From: Methanobacteriota archaeon
GTDB taxonomy: Archaea; Thermoplasmatota; Poseidoniia; Poseidoniales; Thalassarchaeaceae
NCBI GenBank assembly: GCA_002685895.1
Contig: NYYK01000012.1
Span: 18,397-32,370, forward strand
Direction of reading: 5' to 3'
Length of the DNA stretch: 13,974 bases
In this document: one piece after another, positions 6,046-13,974 of the stretch
Position numbering within the stretch: the first letter of the stretch is position 1
How the letters are laid out: every line of letters starts with the position of its first letter
Translations under genes and position numbers: made by a program
Notes under the pieces: model-generated
Seen by the model: the letters and a program-made list of their open reading frames with translations, nothing else
Told to the model about the DNA's origin: nothing
Databases searched by the model: none

Positions 6046-7488
6046 TCAATATTTAATTTGAGAAAGTTCGTTTCCAATCTTTACGATGGTAGTCAGTAGT
6101 TCATCCACAACTAGTTCACTAACACTAGGATTGGCAACAACACCACGAAGAATAGTTCTTCCATTAATTAATGATGTAGAAATCATAAAGCGCCCGGATG
6201 ACAATAATTCGGTTCTGATTTGCTCGTTGGCAATATCTTGCTTTTCCTGCGTCAACCTTGCACCTGTGTAACGAAAACAAACATTTGTCATTGAAGGCTC
6301 AATTACTAATTCAAGTAGCGGATTTTCAATAACTTGATCTGCAAAATATTTTGCAATGGAGAAATATTTCTCAATTTGTAATCTCCACCCTTCATCACCT
6401 TTAGCGCGCCATGCTAACCAGAGTTTGAGAGCATCCACTCTTCTCCCACATTGGAGACTTTTGCGCCCCAAATCATAATTTTTTGATTTATTTGAGAATA
6501 GATAATGTGCAGTGTCGGCATGGGAGCAGACTTTATTGAGGGTTCCAGAATTTCTAACAAGAAGCACTGAACAAACTAATTGTATTCCCATCATTTTGTG
6601 CGGATCCCAACCGATGGAATCCGCTTTTTCTATTCCACGAAGTAATCCACGTGTTTTCGGTGAAAGCAGAGCAGCACCACCCCAAGCAGCATCTACATGC
6701 AGCCAGAGATATTCTCGCCTACAAATTTCTCCAATTTCTTCTAGTGGGTCAATCGCCCCCACTACAGTGGTTCCTGCCGTTGCAACGACACAGAAGGGAA
6801 TTTTCCCAGCACGTTTTTCTGTGATAATAGATTCTTCCAATAGTTCTGGAATCATTTTACCCTCATCATCACATGAAATTGGAATCAAGTTATTTTTTCC
6901 AATCCCTAGAATATTTGCTGCCACTATTGTTGAATAATGGGCATCTTCCGAAATGAACGCAACTAGTTCTTTCCCTTGAATTCCATCAGTGGGGGCATCA
7001 GGAAGTTTTCTATCGCGCGCACATAACATTCCAATCAAGTTTGCATTTGAACCTCCAGTGGTGAAGATGCCCTCTCCTGCTTCATAGCCGACAAGTTTCC
7101 CCATTGTAGCAATCATCTCATTTTCAATTAGAGTTGCCATTGGTGCTATTTCGTAAGTGTACATAGAGGTGTTAGTCAGTGCCGTAATTATTTCACCTGC
7201 AAATGAGGCAATATTGGTGCCACCCCATAGTGGATTCATGAAATGGGGGTGGCTAGTATTCACAGATTCTGCAAGGTATGTGTCAATATCTGAGAGCATC
7301 TCTTCAATATCAATTCCTTCCCTTCTAACAGCAAGATCAAGCCGTCGTTTCAACTCTTCAGGACTTACAGTTTTATTGATTCTACTTGTAGAATCTCTCT
7401 GCCCCCCCAAGTGTCGCCAGATGCGAGCTAGTACGCCCTGTAACAACCGTTCATCGAAGTCGCTCAACGCCTCTTTGTCGTCAGCCAT
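6046..7488 (-). CDS. PLP-dependent group II decarboxylase (GAD/CSAD/aspartate-like)
   Basis: This 480-residue enzyme is a pyridoxal-phosphate decarboxylase close to animal GAD and cysteine-sulfinate decarboxylase and to bacterial PanP-type aspartate decarboxylases. Visible features are HPHFMNPLWGG (80-90), FTTGGSNAN (142-150), the cofactor-stacking His in SEDAHYS (H184), ATAGTTVVGA (236-245), LHVDAAWGG (263-271) with D266 pairing to the pyridine nitrogen, DPHKMMG with Schiff-base lysine K298, and SLQCGRRVDALKLWLAWRA. The loop before SLQCGR is about four residues shorter than in animal GAD. Likely reactions are aspartate to beta-alanine (a coenzyme A precursor), glutamate to GABA, or sulfinate decarboxylation; sequence alone does not decide. 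GGAG lies five bases before the ATG. It starts 48 bp after maeB with no clear TATA box between them, so it is probably the second gene of one transcript. Confidence 0.93.
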   Translation of the reverse strand: MADDKEALSDFDERLLQGVLARIWRHLGGQRDSTSRINKTVSPEELKRRLDLAVRREGIDIEEMLSDIDTYLAESVNTSHPHFMNPLWGGTNIASFAGEIITALTNTSMYTYEIAPMATLIENEMIATMGKLVGYEAGEGIFTTGGSNANLIGMLCARDRKLPDAPTDGIQGKELVAFISEDAHYSTIVAANILGIGKNNLIPISCDDEGKMIPELLEESIITEKRAGKIPFCVVATAGTTVVGAIDPLEEIGEICRREYLWLHVDAAWGGAALLSPKTRGLLRGIEKADSIGWDPHKMMGIQLVCSVLLVRNSGTLNKVCSHADTAHYLFSNKSKNYDLGRKSLQCGRRVDALKLWLAWRAKGDEGWRLQIEKYFSIAKYFADQVIENPLLELVIEPSMTNVCFRYTGARLTQEKQDIANEQIRTELLSSGRFMISTSLINGRTILRGVVANPSVSELVVDELLTTIVKIGNELSQIKY

Positions 7489-7536
7489 CGAATCTCCGCT
7501 TCGATGCTGTCGGCGGTAGGGTCATCAATGATTTGC

Positions 7537-9819
7537 CTATAATCGTTCAAGTTCTTGCCGATGTGCATCAATTGCACAAATGGCTGTCATGTGAACGACT
7601 TCTCTTACTCCATCACCTTGTTGTAGAATTTGTACAGGCTTTGCCATTCCCTCTAGAATGGGGCCAGTCATCTCTGCGTCACCGAGGTGGTCTAGTAGTT
7701 TGTAGGCAATATTGGCAGCAGCAAGATTCGGGCAGATAAGAACATTAGCAGCCCCATTAAATTCCATGAATGGAAAATTTTCTTGAATATCACCTACTAA
7801 AGCAGTATCTGCTTGCATTGGCCCATCAATGACAAGATTTGGGTCGAGAGTTTTCGCAATCCGAATCGCTTCTTCAAGTCTATTTGTTCGCAACTCTCGG
7901 CTAGAACCAAAGTTTGAAAATGAGAGTAAAGCAACTTTCGGCTTCAACCCAAATCGTCGCGCAACGCGGGCTGTTTGTACAGCAATTTCAGCAAGCGTTC
8001 TCTCATCTGGATAGACATTTACAGTTGCATCTCCAATGAACAGCAATTTTCCTTTTATTGCCATCATGTACATTCCGACAACGCGTTCAGTGTCTTCGTC
8101 AGTGCCAATGACCTCCAAACATGGTCGAAGGAATGTTGGATAAGCGCGAGTTAATCCCCCCACGAAACCATCAGCATCACCTAATTCTACCATGATAGCA
8201 GCGAAGTATGTACGAGATTTGAGCATCCTCTGTGCATCAACAACCGTCAAACCCTTCCTTTCACGCTTCATTACGAGTGCATCACGGTACTGACCCTTTC
8301 TTCTCGAGTCCGTTAGAGGGTTGATGACTTCACATTCAAATTCAAGACTCAATTCCGATTTCATATTATCAATTACTTCAGGATTTCCAAGCAGTATTGG
8401 TGTACAAATTCCTTCATGTATTAATTCATAGACAGCCCGTAGGATGGAGGGATCATCACCTTCTGGAAATACAATTTTCTTCATTGAACGTTTTGCTCTG
8501 TTCATAACAGAACGCATCACAGAATTAGTTAGGCCTAGTCGCGCTTCTAGTTCATTACGATAATTTTCAAGAATAAAATGCTCACGTTTTATCCCTGCAA
8601 CACCAGCTTCAACGGCCGCTTCAGCAACTGCTGATGCAACCCAGACCAAGACACGCTTATCGAATGGTTTGGGAATAATATAATCTTCACCAAAGGTAAT
8701 GAAGTCTAGACTGTAAGCCTCGCTTACTTCATCAGGAACAGGTTCTTTCGCGAGGTTTGCTAGCGCGGTGGTTGCAGCCATTTTCATACTAGGGGTAATC
8801 TTCTTTGCCATGCAATCAAGGGCGCCTCGGAAAATAAATGGAAACCCGAGAACATTGTTTACTTGGTTGGGGAAATCTGATCTTCCGCTTGCAACTATAG
8901 CATCCGGTCTTGCCGCCTTTGCTACATCAGGCATGATTTCCGGTTCAGGGTTGGCTAAAGCGAAGATGATGGGTCGCTCAGCCATTTCTCGCAACATACT
9001 CGGATTAACGATGTCTCCCTTGGAGAGGCCAAGGAATATATCAGCCCCAATCATTGCATCTGCCAAAACACCATCAGGACCATCATAGGCAAATTTCTTC
9101 TTCTCTTCCGATAAGCCATTTTTCTCTAATCGAGATTTAGTAATAATTCCCTTTGAATCAACCATTTTGATATTATCTATATCGACACCGAGTTGAACCC
9201 AATGTTCAGCGCATGAAATAGCCGATGCTCCAGCACCGCTGATTACGACTTTCACATCAGAAATCTTCTTTTTCACCAATTCGATAGAATTCAGCATTGC
9301 AGCGCCCGAGATGATTGCTGTACCATGTTGATCATCATGCATTACTGGGATTTCGAGCTCTTCAACAAGTCGTCGCTCAATTTCAAAACATTCTGGCGCT
9401 TTGATATCTTCAAGATTAATCCCGCCAAAAGTAGGAGCAATGCGCTTAACAGTTTCAACAAATTTTTCTACATCAGTCTCATCTATTTCAATATCAAAAA
9501 CATCGATATCAGCGAACGCCTTGAACAGTAACCCTTTGCCTTCCATCACTGGTTTACTAGCGAGAGCACCGATATTACCCAAACCCAATACAGCAGTACC
9601 GTTGGTTATTACAGCAACGAGGTTTCCTTTGGCTGTGTAGCGATAAGCATTGTCAGCCCATTTTTCAATTTCAAGACAGGGATAGGCAACCCCAGGTGAA
9701 TATGCGAGAGATAAATCACGTTGAGTGGCGTGTGGTTTTGTAGGTGTGGTCTTCATTTTACCAAACGGTTTTGCCGAGTGGTAATCCAACGCATCCGCTC
9801 GCAACTTTTTGTCTTTCAC
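7537..9819 (-). CDS. maeB: NADP-type malic enzyme fused to phosphotransacetylase-like domain
   Basis: This enzyme oxidatively decarboxylates malate to pyruvate and CO2 with reduction of NAD(P). The 760-residue protein matches E. coli MaeB (759) in length and layout. Malic-enzyme domain: catalytic Tyr in LAYSPGV (Y40), Lys in MEGKG (K95), metal-binding residues in LEDIKAPECFEIE (136-148) and MHDDQHGTA (160-168), a nucleotide loop ISGAGASAIS (193-202), then ALANPEPEI and the GRSDFPNQVNNVLGFPFIFR block. From about residue 445 a phosphotransacetylase-like domain follows (KKIVFPEGDD onward). In known MaeB enzymes that domain is usually regulatory, sensing acetyl-CoA, not a working transacetylase. 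The start is a GTG with GAGGAG six bases upstream. It is the first gene of the probable maeB-decarboxylase operon and diverges from the propeller gene. The family is typical of bacteria, so past transfer is plausible. Confidence 0.96.
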   Translation of the reverse strand: MKDKKLRADALDYHSAKPFGKMKTTPTKPHATQRDLSLAYSPGVAYPCLEIEKWADNAYRYTAKGNLVAVITNGTAVLGLGNIGALASKPVMEGKGLLFKAFADIDVFDIEIDETDVEKFVETVKRIAPTFGGINLEDIKAPECFEIERRLVEELEIPVMHDDQHGTAIISGAAMLNSIELVKKKISDVKVVISGAGASAISCAEHWVQLGVDIDNIKMVDSKGIITKSRLEKNGLSEEKKKFAYDGPDGVLADAMIGADIFLGLSKGDIVNPSMLREMAERPIIFALANPEPEIMPDVAKAARPDAIVASGRSDFPNQVNNVLGFPFIFRGALDCMAKKITPSMKMAATTALANLAKEPVPDEVSEAYSLDFITFGEDYIIPKPFDKRVLVWVASAVAEAAVEAGVAGIKREHFILENYRNELEARLGLTNSVMRSVMNRAKRSMKKIVFPEGDDPSILRAVYELIHEGICTPILLGNPEVIDNMKSELSLEFECEVINPLTDSRRKGQYRDALVMKRERKGLTVVDAQRMLKSRTYFAAIMVELGDADGFVGGLTRAYPTFLRPCLEVIGTDEDTERVVGMYMMAIKGKLLFIGDATVNVYPDERTLAEIAVQTARVARRFGLKPKVALLSFSNFGSSRELRTNRLEEAIRIAKTLDPNLVIDGPMQADTALVGDIQENFPFMEFNGAANVLICPNLAAANIAYKLLDHLGDAEMTGPILEGMAKPVQILQQGDGVREVVHMTAICAIDAHRQELERL

Positions 9820-9878
9820 CGCCGACTCCTCACCAACTTAGTTAGATACCGCCCCACCACTATCATATGTGAGTTCCG

Positions 9879-9892
9879 CCCCATATTTTAAC
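9879..9892 (-). promoter_or_regulatory. Candidate promoter of maeB
   Basis: TTAAAATATGG on the minus strand is TATA-like, with the transcript start expected near 9860 and a leader of about 40 nt. An eight-A run (9893-9900, plus strand) lies just upstream of it. TGGGGCGG occurs twice here, at 9878-9885 and 9849-9856 on the minus strand, just after the TATA and again in the expected leader. Confidence 0.45.
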
Positions 9893-9907
9893 AAAAAAAA
9901 GGTATTT

Positions 9908-9931
9908 ATTACATACTATTATTGATGTAAT
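9908..9931. repeat. Inverted repeat ATTACAT-N10-ATGTAAT
   Basis: Two perfect 7-bp arms (9908-9914 and 9925-9931) separated by ten bases lie in the middle of the maeB/propeller divergent intergenic region, upstream of the TATA boxes of both genes. The arm spacing (one helical turn plus) suits a dimeric regulator. The region is AT-rich, so chance cannot be ruled out. Confidence 0.35.
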
Positions 9932-9999
9932 CTTAGCAATATTAAGTTCCAGCCCATTGTATTATATTCTTGTTTAATGATATTTTTTTTCATACTATG

Positions 10000-10009
10000 G
10001 ATATAAAAT
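10000..10009 (+). promoter_or_regulatory. TATA-box promoter of the propeller gene
   Basis: GATATAAAAT is the best TATA match in the window. Twenty-five nt downstream puts the transcript start near 10030, giving a leader of about 80 nt before the ATG at 10112, long for an archaeal message. Confidence 0.5.
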
Positions 10010-10043
10010 CAAGAACCAAACTTTGTCGCCTTAAACCTTGATG

Positions 10044-10058
10044 GTATACGAAGTATAC
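10044..10058. repeat. 15-bp inverted repeat GTATAC-GAA-GTATAC
   Basis: Two copies of the self-complementary hexamer GTATAC flank GAA, so the element is both a direct and an inverted repeat. It lies just downstream of the expected transcript start of the propeller gene, in its leader, where a bound repressor would act. Confidence 0.4.
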
Positions 10059-10111
10059 ATGTTGTCCATGAAGCCATCTCCTTCATAAGTAAAGCAGAGA
10101 GCGTTGTATGC

Positions 10112-13100
10112 ATGGTTCTAGGACGTGTACGTCTCTCCCCCTTTGTTCTAGTGGGGCTGATGTTGTTCGCATCTTTATCTCCACTAATGCAGCTGGAAGT
10201 GTATGCACACCCCAGTCATATTTCAGAGTGGGGCTCAGGGGGATACAACGATACTGGCTGGTTGCGTATTGATGCTGTAGGTGCAGATCCAACTAGTGGC
10301 CAAAACGCTGAAGGTGATTTACATCTTGAACTAGCTCCAGGCGCGATGATTGACAATCTTTCTTTCGAAGTTAGAGTAAATGGTTCCAACGGCACTTGGA
10401 TAGAACAACCCCAACTTTCCTTTGTTGATACTCAAACATCCATTATGGATTGGCGTGGCTTGGGTGGTTTTGGTCAACAGAATGACTTGATGGGTCCAGA
10501 CCCCCATAGTTCAAGATTAGCACCCAATGCTGAGGCGGGTGCATCTTGGCTTATTCCGGGGGGTGCCGAGGTCACTGATTTGGTTGTAGAGGCGTTAAGG
10601 CCCGCAGATACTTATGTCACACTTTCACCGATAATTGTCAATGTAAATGCTACAGCAATCCACCCAACAGATGGGCGTCTTTACATGTTAATGGGGCCAA
10701 CGCTAATCCAACTTGATGCTAATAATAATCCACCAGTTATTGAAATTGCAGACGATATCGCCGGCGCTAAAACGATGATTGTCGATGAAAACAACGATCG
10801 TTTATTGGTAGCAGTTGACGATAATGCAACTAAGTTCCGAGCTTGGTCTTTGTCTGATTCTAATGAACTTCCAGGTCCGCTAGCATTAGATGCAGCAATT
10901 CCATCTAGCCAATTCGCAACCGCGATGCATGTAGATATATCGGGAGTACTTTGGATTGGCACGAATAAGGCAGATTTGATTGCAATTGGACCAACGGGTA
11001 ATCAAATTCCAGTAGTCTTGAATCCTTTCGGCGGTTCAGATTATGTGAATGATATAATTGAGGTATCAGGCGATATTCTTCTTGCCACCAAGGGCGGAGG
11101 CGTGATGCGCTACGATAGCATGAACAGTCAGTGGTTGACTGCTTGGGACACTCAAAATTCACTACCAAGTGATAATGTTGTTCAGTTTTCGGTTGTCAAT
11201 GGCGTTCTAATGGTTGCCATGGCAGATGCCGGTATTGTACGTTACAACATTGCAACTAGTTCATGGCTAGCAACTTGGACTGATGCAAATTGGCTTGATT
11301 CCAATAATGTACATGGGATGGCAATTGGTGGAGAATGGTTCCACATTCTTGCCGGTGATTCATTGCATTTCTATAATATCACAATGGGTGCATTCTCTAG
11401 CAGTAAGTCGTTACTAAACGTGGGTCTTGCTCGAGGAGGAATGGACCTCGTCGCATGGCCAAGTGGTGGTGCGCGTGCCCCGTCTGTTGACACAATTCTT
11501 GCTAGTGATGGTAGTGGTAGTTTTGCTCAACTCGAGCCTGCAACCCCACCAATTCATAGTTCATCATTGATACTAGCATCTGGACCAACTAGCACGATAA
11601 TGCATGATGTGTTGGAAATTAACGATATGGTATGGGTTGCTGGAGAAGAGGTCATAGATATTTTTGACAAGCGGCACAATCGTTGGCTAAATCCAATTTG
11701 GACAGGTACAATGAATCAAGCATTAGAAACGGATGGTACTAATGTTTGGTTAGCTACTAAAGACGCTGGAATAATGAAATACGCTCCTAATGGTAGTATG
11801 ATAACACACCTCCTTGTGGCGGATGGTTTGAATTCTAACGATGCAGATTTCATGGCTTACGATATATCTACTGATACACTTGTGGTTGGTCATTCTGCTG
11901 CAGGGGTGACACTGATTAACAACACCAATGATTCTGTTTCGTCATCATGGTCAACCGGTAGATCTGATCGATTCTCTAACAATGTGCGCGATGTAGCAGC
12001 GCGCGCTGCAGTTGCTTACGTCGCTTCTAACATGGGAGTCCTACGCATCGATATTACAAACGACACACTTCTTTCATCATGGAGTTCAACTGGTATGGAT
12101 GATGTTCTCTATATGCCTGTAGAGACGGATGGTAGCCTAATGTATCTCGGCATGTATGGTTATGGCGTTCTTGTATTTGATAGAATATCAGGAGATGTTA
12201 TTGATACTTGGAGAGCTAGTTCTGGTTCAAGTGGTGGCATTTCCAACAACAATGTCTATTCCCTGCATCGAGATACAGGTGGTTCAATTTGGGTTGGAAC
12301 TGCTAATGGGGCTGATAAGTGGGATGGCACCTCTTGGAGTCATATTCAGGCACAAGGAGGATTCAACCCTTCCAATTTCTATGATTTGACATCAGATTCG
12401 ACTTACCTATACGCAGGCACCAACGCGGGCGCATGTCAGTACAGACTTTCGGATTTAGGTAGGGTGGATTGTTGGAATTACTACTCCTCACCAGAAGGTT
12501 TACCATCGTCATGGGTATACTCTGTTGCCATGTTGAGTAACGGTTTACTCTATGCTGGAACTAACTATGGTGCGGGTGTCATAGATGTCGTCAATGATAC
12601 TGTCGTTGATGTTTGGACCGCAGGTGAAGAGACTTGGAACGCCCCTATTTATGAGCACGATGATGTGGTATACATCGGATTAAATGGTGCGGGGATTGCT
12701 CGTTATGATAGAATCAACGATGTATGGCTTCCTGCTTGGGACACCTCAAATTTTCTCAGTCCGCTAAATGATAACGATGTGTCTACACTAATTCCTGATA
12801 GACAAGCACATCGAATTTGGGTGGGTGGTGATTTCGGGCTCCGTCTAATTGATTTAGATAATGGTACAATGGAAGAGACGTTTAGCTTAGCCAATGGCCA
12901 AAATGCTGCTGGAGAATTAGTTATCATTGGGAATATTCTTTATTGGTCTGAGGATAGAGCAGGAACTCAATCTAATGATAACATATATCGCTATGATATC
13001 GATAATATGACTGCACTTTCATCAATAGATGCAGGCCAACGAATTGGCCAATCTGGACTAGTTTACGGAATTGGTGAAGGTCCAGATGGAATGTTATGGA

Positions 13101-13974
13101 TTGGTGTGACCCCATCTGGTTGGCAATCTGGACTTTATGCAGGTAGTGTGGTTCGTTGGGACCATGCAAATGATACATGGGGCGGCACACTTGATGAGAC
13201 AGGTTCAATTTTGCGTGTGAACTCTGTATACGCTGGCGAGTGCGCTCCTCTCAATATATCATCTTGTCACATTTTTGCCTCTTATGGTGAGAAGGTACAC
13301 CGCCATTTCGATTACTATGGTAACCTGCTTAATGAGTGGGACGATTCGGTCATCCAAGGCCCAATCCGTTCAATTGATCTCTATCAAGGACTAATTCACT
13401 TCGCAACTTATGATGGAATTGCACGTTACGATATGTACAATGATACTTGGGTATCCACACTAACTCCAGGTAGCGGACTACCATCAAATTCTGAGGACAC
13501 AATCTATGATATTGAGATAGTGGGAGATGATCTTTGGTATACTACAATGGCAAGCAGTGGATGGACTCGCAACAGTCGTATATTCCAATATAATGGAACC
13601 ACCCAACAATGGACAAGTTGGAGTGCAGGTTCTAACAATATTCCCCAGGGCTTTGGATTTTCAATGGAAGTATGTAACAACATAATGCACGTTGCAATGT
13701 CTAGATACCAAGGATTCGGAAATCAAGGAGGGGTTGCTCGTTACAATCTCTCTTCAGGCCAATGGATGTCTCAGTGGACGCAAGGTAGTACCCAACAACG
13801 AGGACTTGATGATGATGATGCAATAGCGCTTGCTTGTGATGAAAGAGCAGATGTGGTCTATGTTGGGTTTGAGGAGAACGATGTTGGAATTTCACGATTC
13901 GGATATCATTCAAATACTTGGTTAACCTCAATATCTGAGACTACAAACGGCATCTTGCCAGACCAAGTATTCCC
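10112..13974 (+). CDS. Giant secreted multi-blade beta-propeller protein, partial
   Basis: The open frame runs from the ATG at 10112 off the right edge, at least 1287 residues. Residues 1-33 form a Sec signal peptide: basic MVLGRVR, a hydrophobic stretch (SPFVLVGLMLFASLSPLM) and a likely cut after VYA. Residues 34 to about 210 form a beta-rich domain I do not recognise. From about 210 onward there are some 17 blades, spaced 40-50 residues, each marked by G-[VI]-x-R-[YI]-D and a Trp a few residues later (for example at 330, 374, 642, 685, 861, 1102, 1207, 1259). Residues 712-741 (SLHRDTGGSIWVGTANG) match the Reg_prop repeat of sensor propellers, but no membrane helix or kinase domain is reached. 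Asn-x-Ser/Thr sequons are common, often NDT in blade turns. It is presumably extracellular or surface-bound; ligand unknown. Confidence 0.9.
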   Translation, partial: MVLGRVRLSPFVLVGLMLFASLSPLMQLEVYAHPSHISEWGSGGYNDTGWLRIDAVGADPTSGQNAEGDLHLELAPGAMIDNLSFEVRVNGSNGTWIEQPQLSFVDTQTSIMDWRGLGGFGQQNDLMGPDPHSSRLAPNAEAGASWLIPGGAEVTDLVVEALRPADTYVTLSPIIVNVNATAIHPTDGRLYMLMGPTLIQLDANNNPPVIEIADDIAGAKTMIVDENNDRLLVAVDDNATKFRAWSLSDSNELPGPLALDAAIPSSQFATAMHVDISGVLWIGTNKADLIAIGPTGNQIPVVLNPFGGSDYVNDIIEVSGDILLATKGGGVMRYDSMNSQWLTAWDTQNSLPSDNVVQFSVVNGVLMVAMADAGIVRYNIATSSWLATWTDANWLDSNNVHGMAIGGEWFHILAGDSLHFYNITMGAFSSSKSLLNVGLARGGMDLVAWPSGGARAPSVDTILASDGSGSFAQLEPATPPIHSSSLILASGPTSTIMHDVLEINDMVWVAGEEVIDIFDKRHNRWLNPIWTGTMNQALETDGTNVWLATKDAGIMKYAPNGSMITHLLVADGLNSNDADFMAYDISTDTLVVGHSAAGVTLINNTNDSVSSSWSTGRSDRFSNNVRDVAARAAVAYVASNMGVLRIDITNDTLLSSWSSTGMDDVLYMPVETDGSLMYLGMYGYGVLVFDRISGDVIDTWRASSGSSGGISNNNVYSLHRDTGGSIWVGTANGADKWDGTSWSHIQAQGGFNPSNFYDLTSDSTYLYAGTNAGACQYRLSDLGRVDCWNYYSSPEGLPSSWVYSVAMLSNGLLYAGTNYGAGVIDVVNDTVVDVWTAGEETWNAPIYEHDDVVYIGLNGAGIARYDRINDVWLPAWDTSNFLSPLNDNDVSTLIPDRQAHRIWVGGDFGLRLIDLDNGTMEETFSLANGQNAAGELVIIGNILYWSEDRAGTQSNDNIYRYDIDNMTALSSIDAGQRIGQSGLVYGIGEGPDGMLWIGVTPSGWQSGLYAGSVVRWDHANDTWGGTLDETGSILRVNSVYAGECAPLNISSCHIFASYGEKVHRHFDYYGNLLNEWDDSVIQGPIRSIDLYQGLIHFATYDGIARYDMYNDTWVSTLTPGSGLPSNSEDTIYDIEIVGDDLWYTTMASSGWTRNSRIFQYNGTTQQWTSWSAGSNNIPQGFGFSMEVCNNIMHVAMSRYQGFGNQGGVARYNLSSGQWMSQWTQGSTQQRGLDDDDAIALACDERADVVYVGFEENDVGISRFGYHSNTWLTSISETTNGILPDQVF

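Noticed and set aside
6086..9640. Plus-strand open frames opposite maeB and the decarboxylase
   Set aside because: They lie antisense to two long genes with intact catalytic motifs and show no recognisable protein pattern; they are shadows of the real frames.
10044..10058. Similarity of TATACGAAGTAT to an arm of the loxP site
   Set aside because: Only about ten bases match one arm; the second arm and spacer are missing and no recombinase gene is present. It is better explained as a short inverted repeat.
13807..13818. GAT-GAT-GAT-GAT run
   Set aside because: It is a four-codon Asp run inside the propeller coding sequence, too short to be a meaningful microsatellite.
1..13974. Defence, mobile or CRISPR-type system
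   Set aside because: I looked for transposase, integrase, nuclease-helicase, toxin-antitoxin and regularly spaced repeats on both strands and found none; the recognisable genes are metabolic, RNA-modifying, membrane or surface proteins.

Overview
The window reads as ordinary chromosomal DNA from an AT-rich, probably archaeal genome. My best guess is a marine Euryarchaeote of the Poseidoniales (Marine Group II) type, held with moderate confidence. The reasons are archaeal-style TATA boxes about 25 nt upstream of likely transcription starts, frequent GTG and TTG starts with only occasional Shine-Dalgarno sequences, tightly packed short transcription units, and a very large secreted beta-propeller protein. 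Several enzymes (MaeB-type malic enzyme, RlmH, a GAD-like decarboxylase) are families best known from bacteria, so a bacterial origin is not formally excluded. I saw no tRNA, rRNA, CRISPR array, transposase, integrase or phage gene.

Layout. Bases 1-1151 (up to 1271 in open frame), minus strand: an unrecognised helical protein, cut by the left edge. Bases 1272-1375: a divergent promoter region with an 18-bp perfect palindrome. 1376-1855 (+): a four-helix membrane protein that overlaps tail to tail with a DHH-family phosphoesterase (1837-2907, -). Head to head with the DHH gene is a Nudix hydrolase (2951-3352, +). Then come minus-strand genes read from right to left: an unknown 127-aa protein (5577-5194), a five-helix membrane protein with a helical-repeat tail (5178-4429), a small two-helix membrane protein (4346-4077) and a PduO-type cob(I)alamin adenosyltransferase (4018-3368). 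RlmH (5589-6026, +) diverges from this group across 11 bp.

6046-9819 (-) holds maeB (malic enzyme fused to a phosphotransacetylase-like domain) followed 48 bp downstream by a GAD/CSAD/aspartate-decarboxylase-like PLP enzyme, probably one transcript. A 292-bp intergenic region with divergent promoters and two inverted repeats separates maeB from a plus-strand gene at 10112 that runs off the right edge. This last gene encodes at least 1287 residues: a Sec signal peptide, a beta-rich N-terminal domain and about 17 visible propeller blades rich in N-glycosylation sequons.

How the genes fit together. MaeB yields NADPH and pyruvate from malate, and the decarboxylase would make beta-alanine, GABA or a similar amine, so these two form a central carbon and amino-acid unit. 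The DHH and Nudix pair fits nucleotide or alarmone clean-up. The adenosyltransferase supplies adenosylcobalamin. The propeller protein is an extracellular or surface protein. I found no convincing new multi-gene system; the most notable signals are the operator-like palindromes, the missing conventional start of the first gene, and the sequon pattern of the propeller protein.
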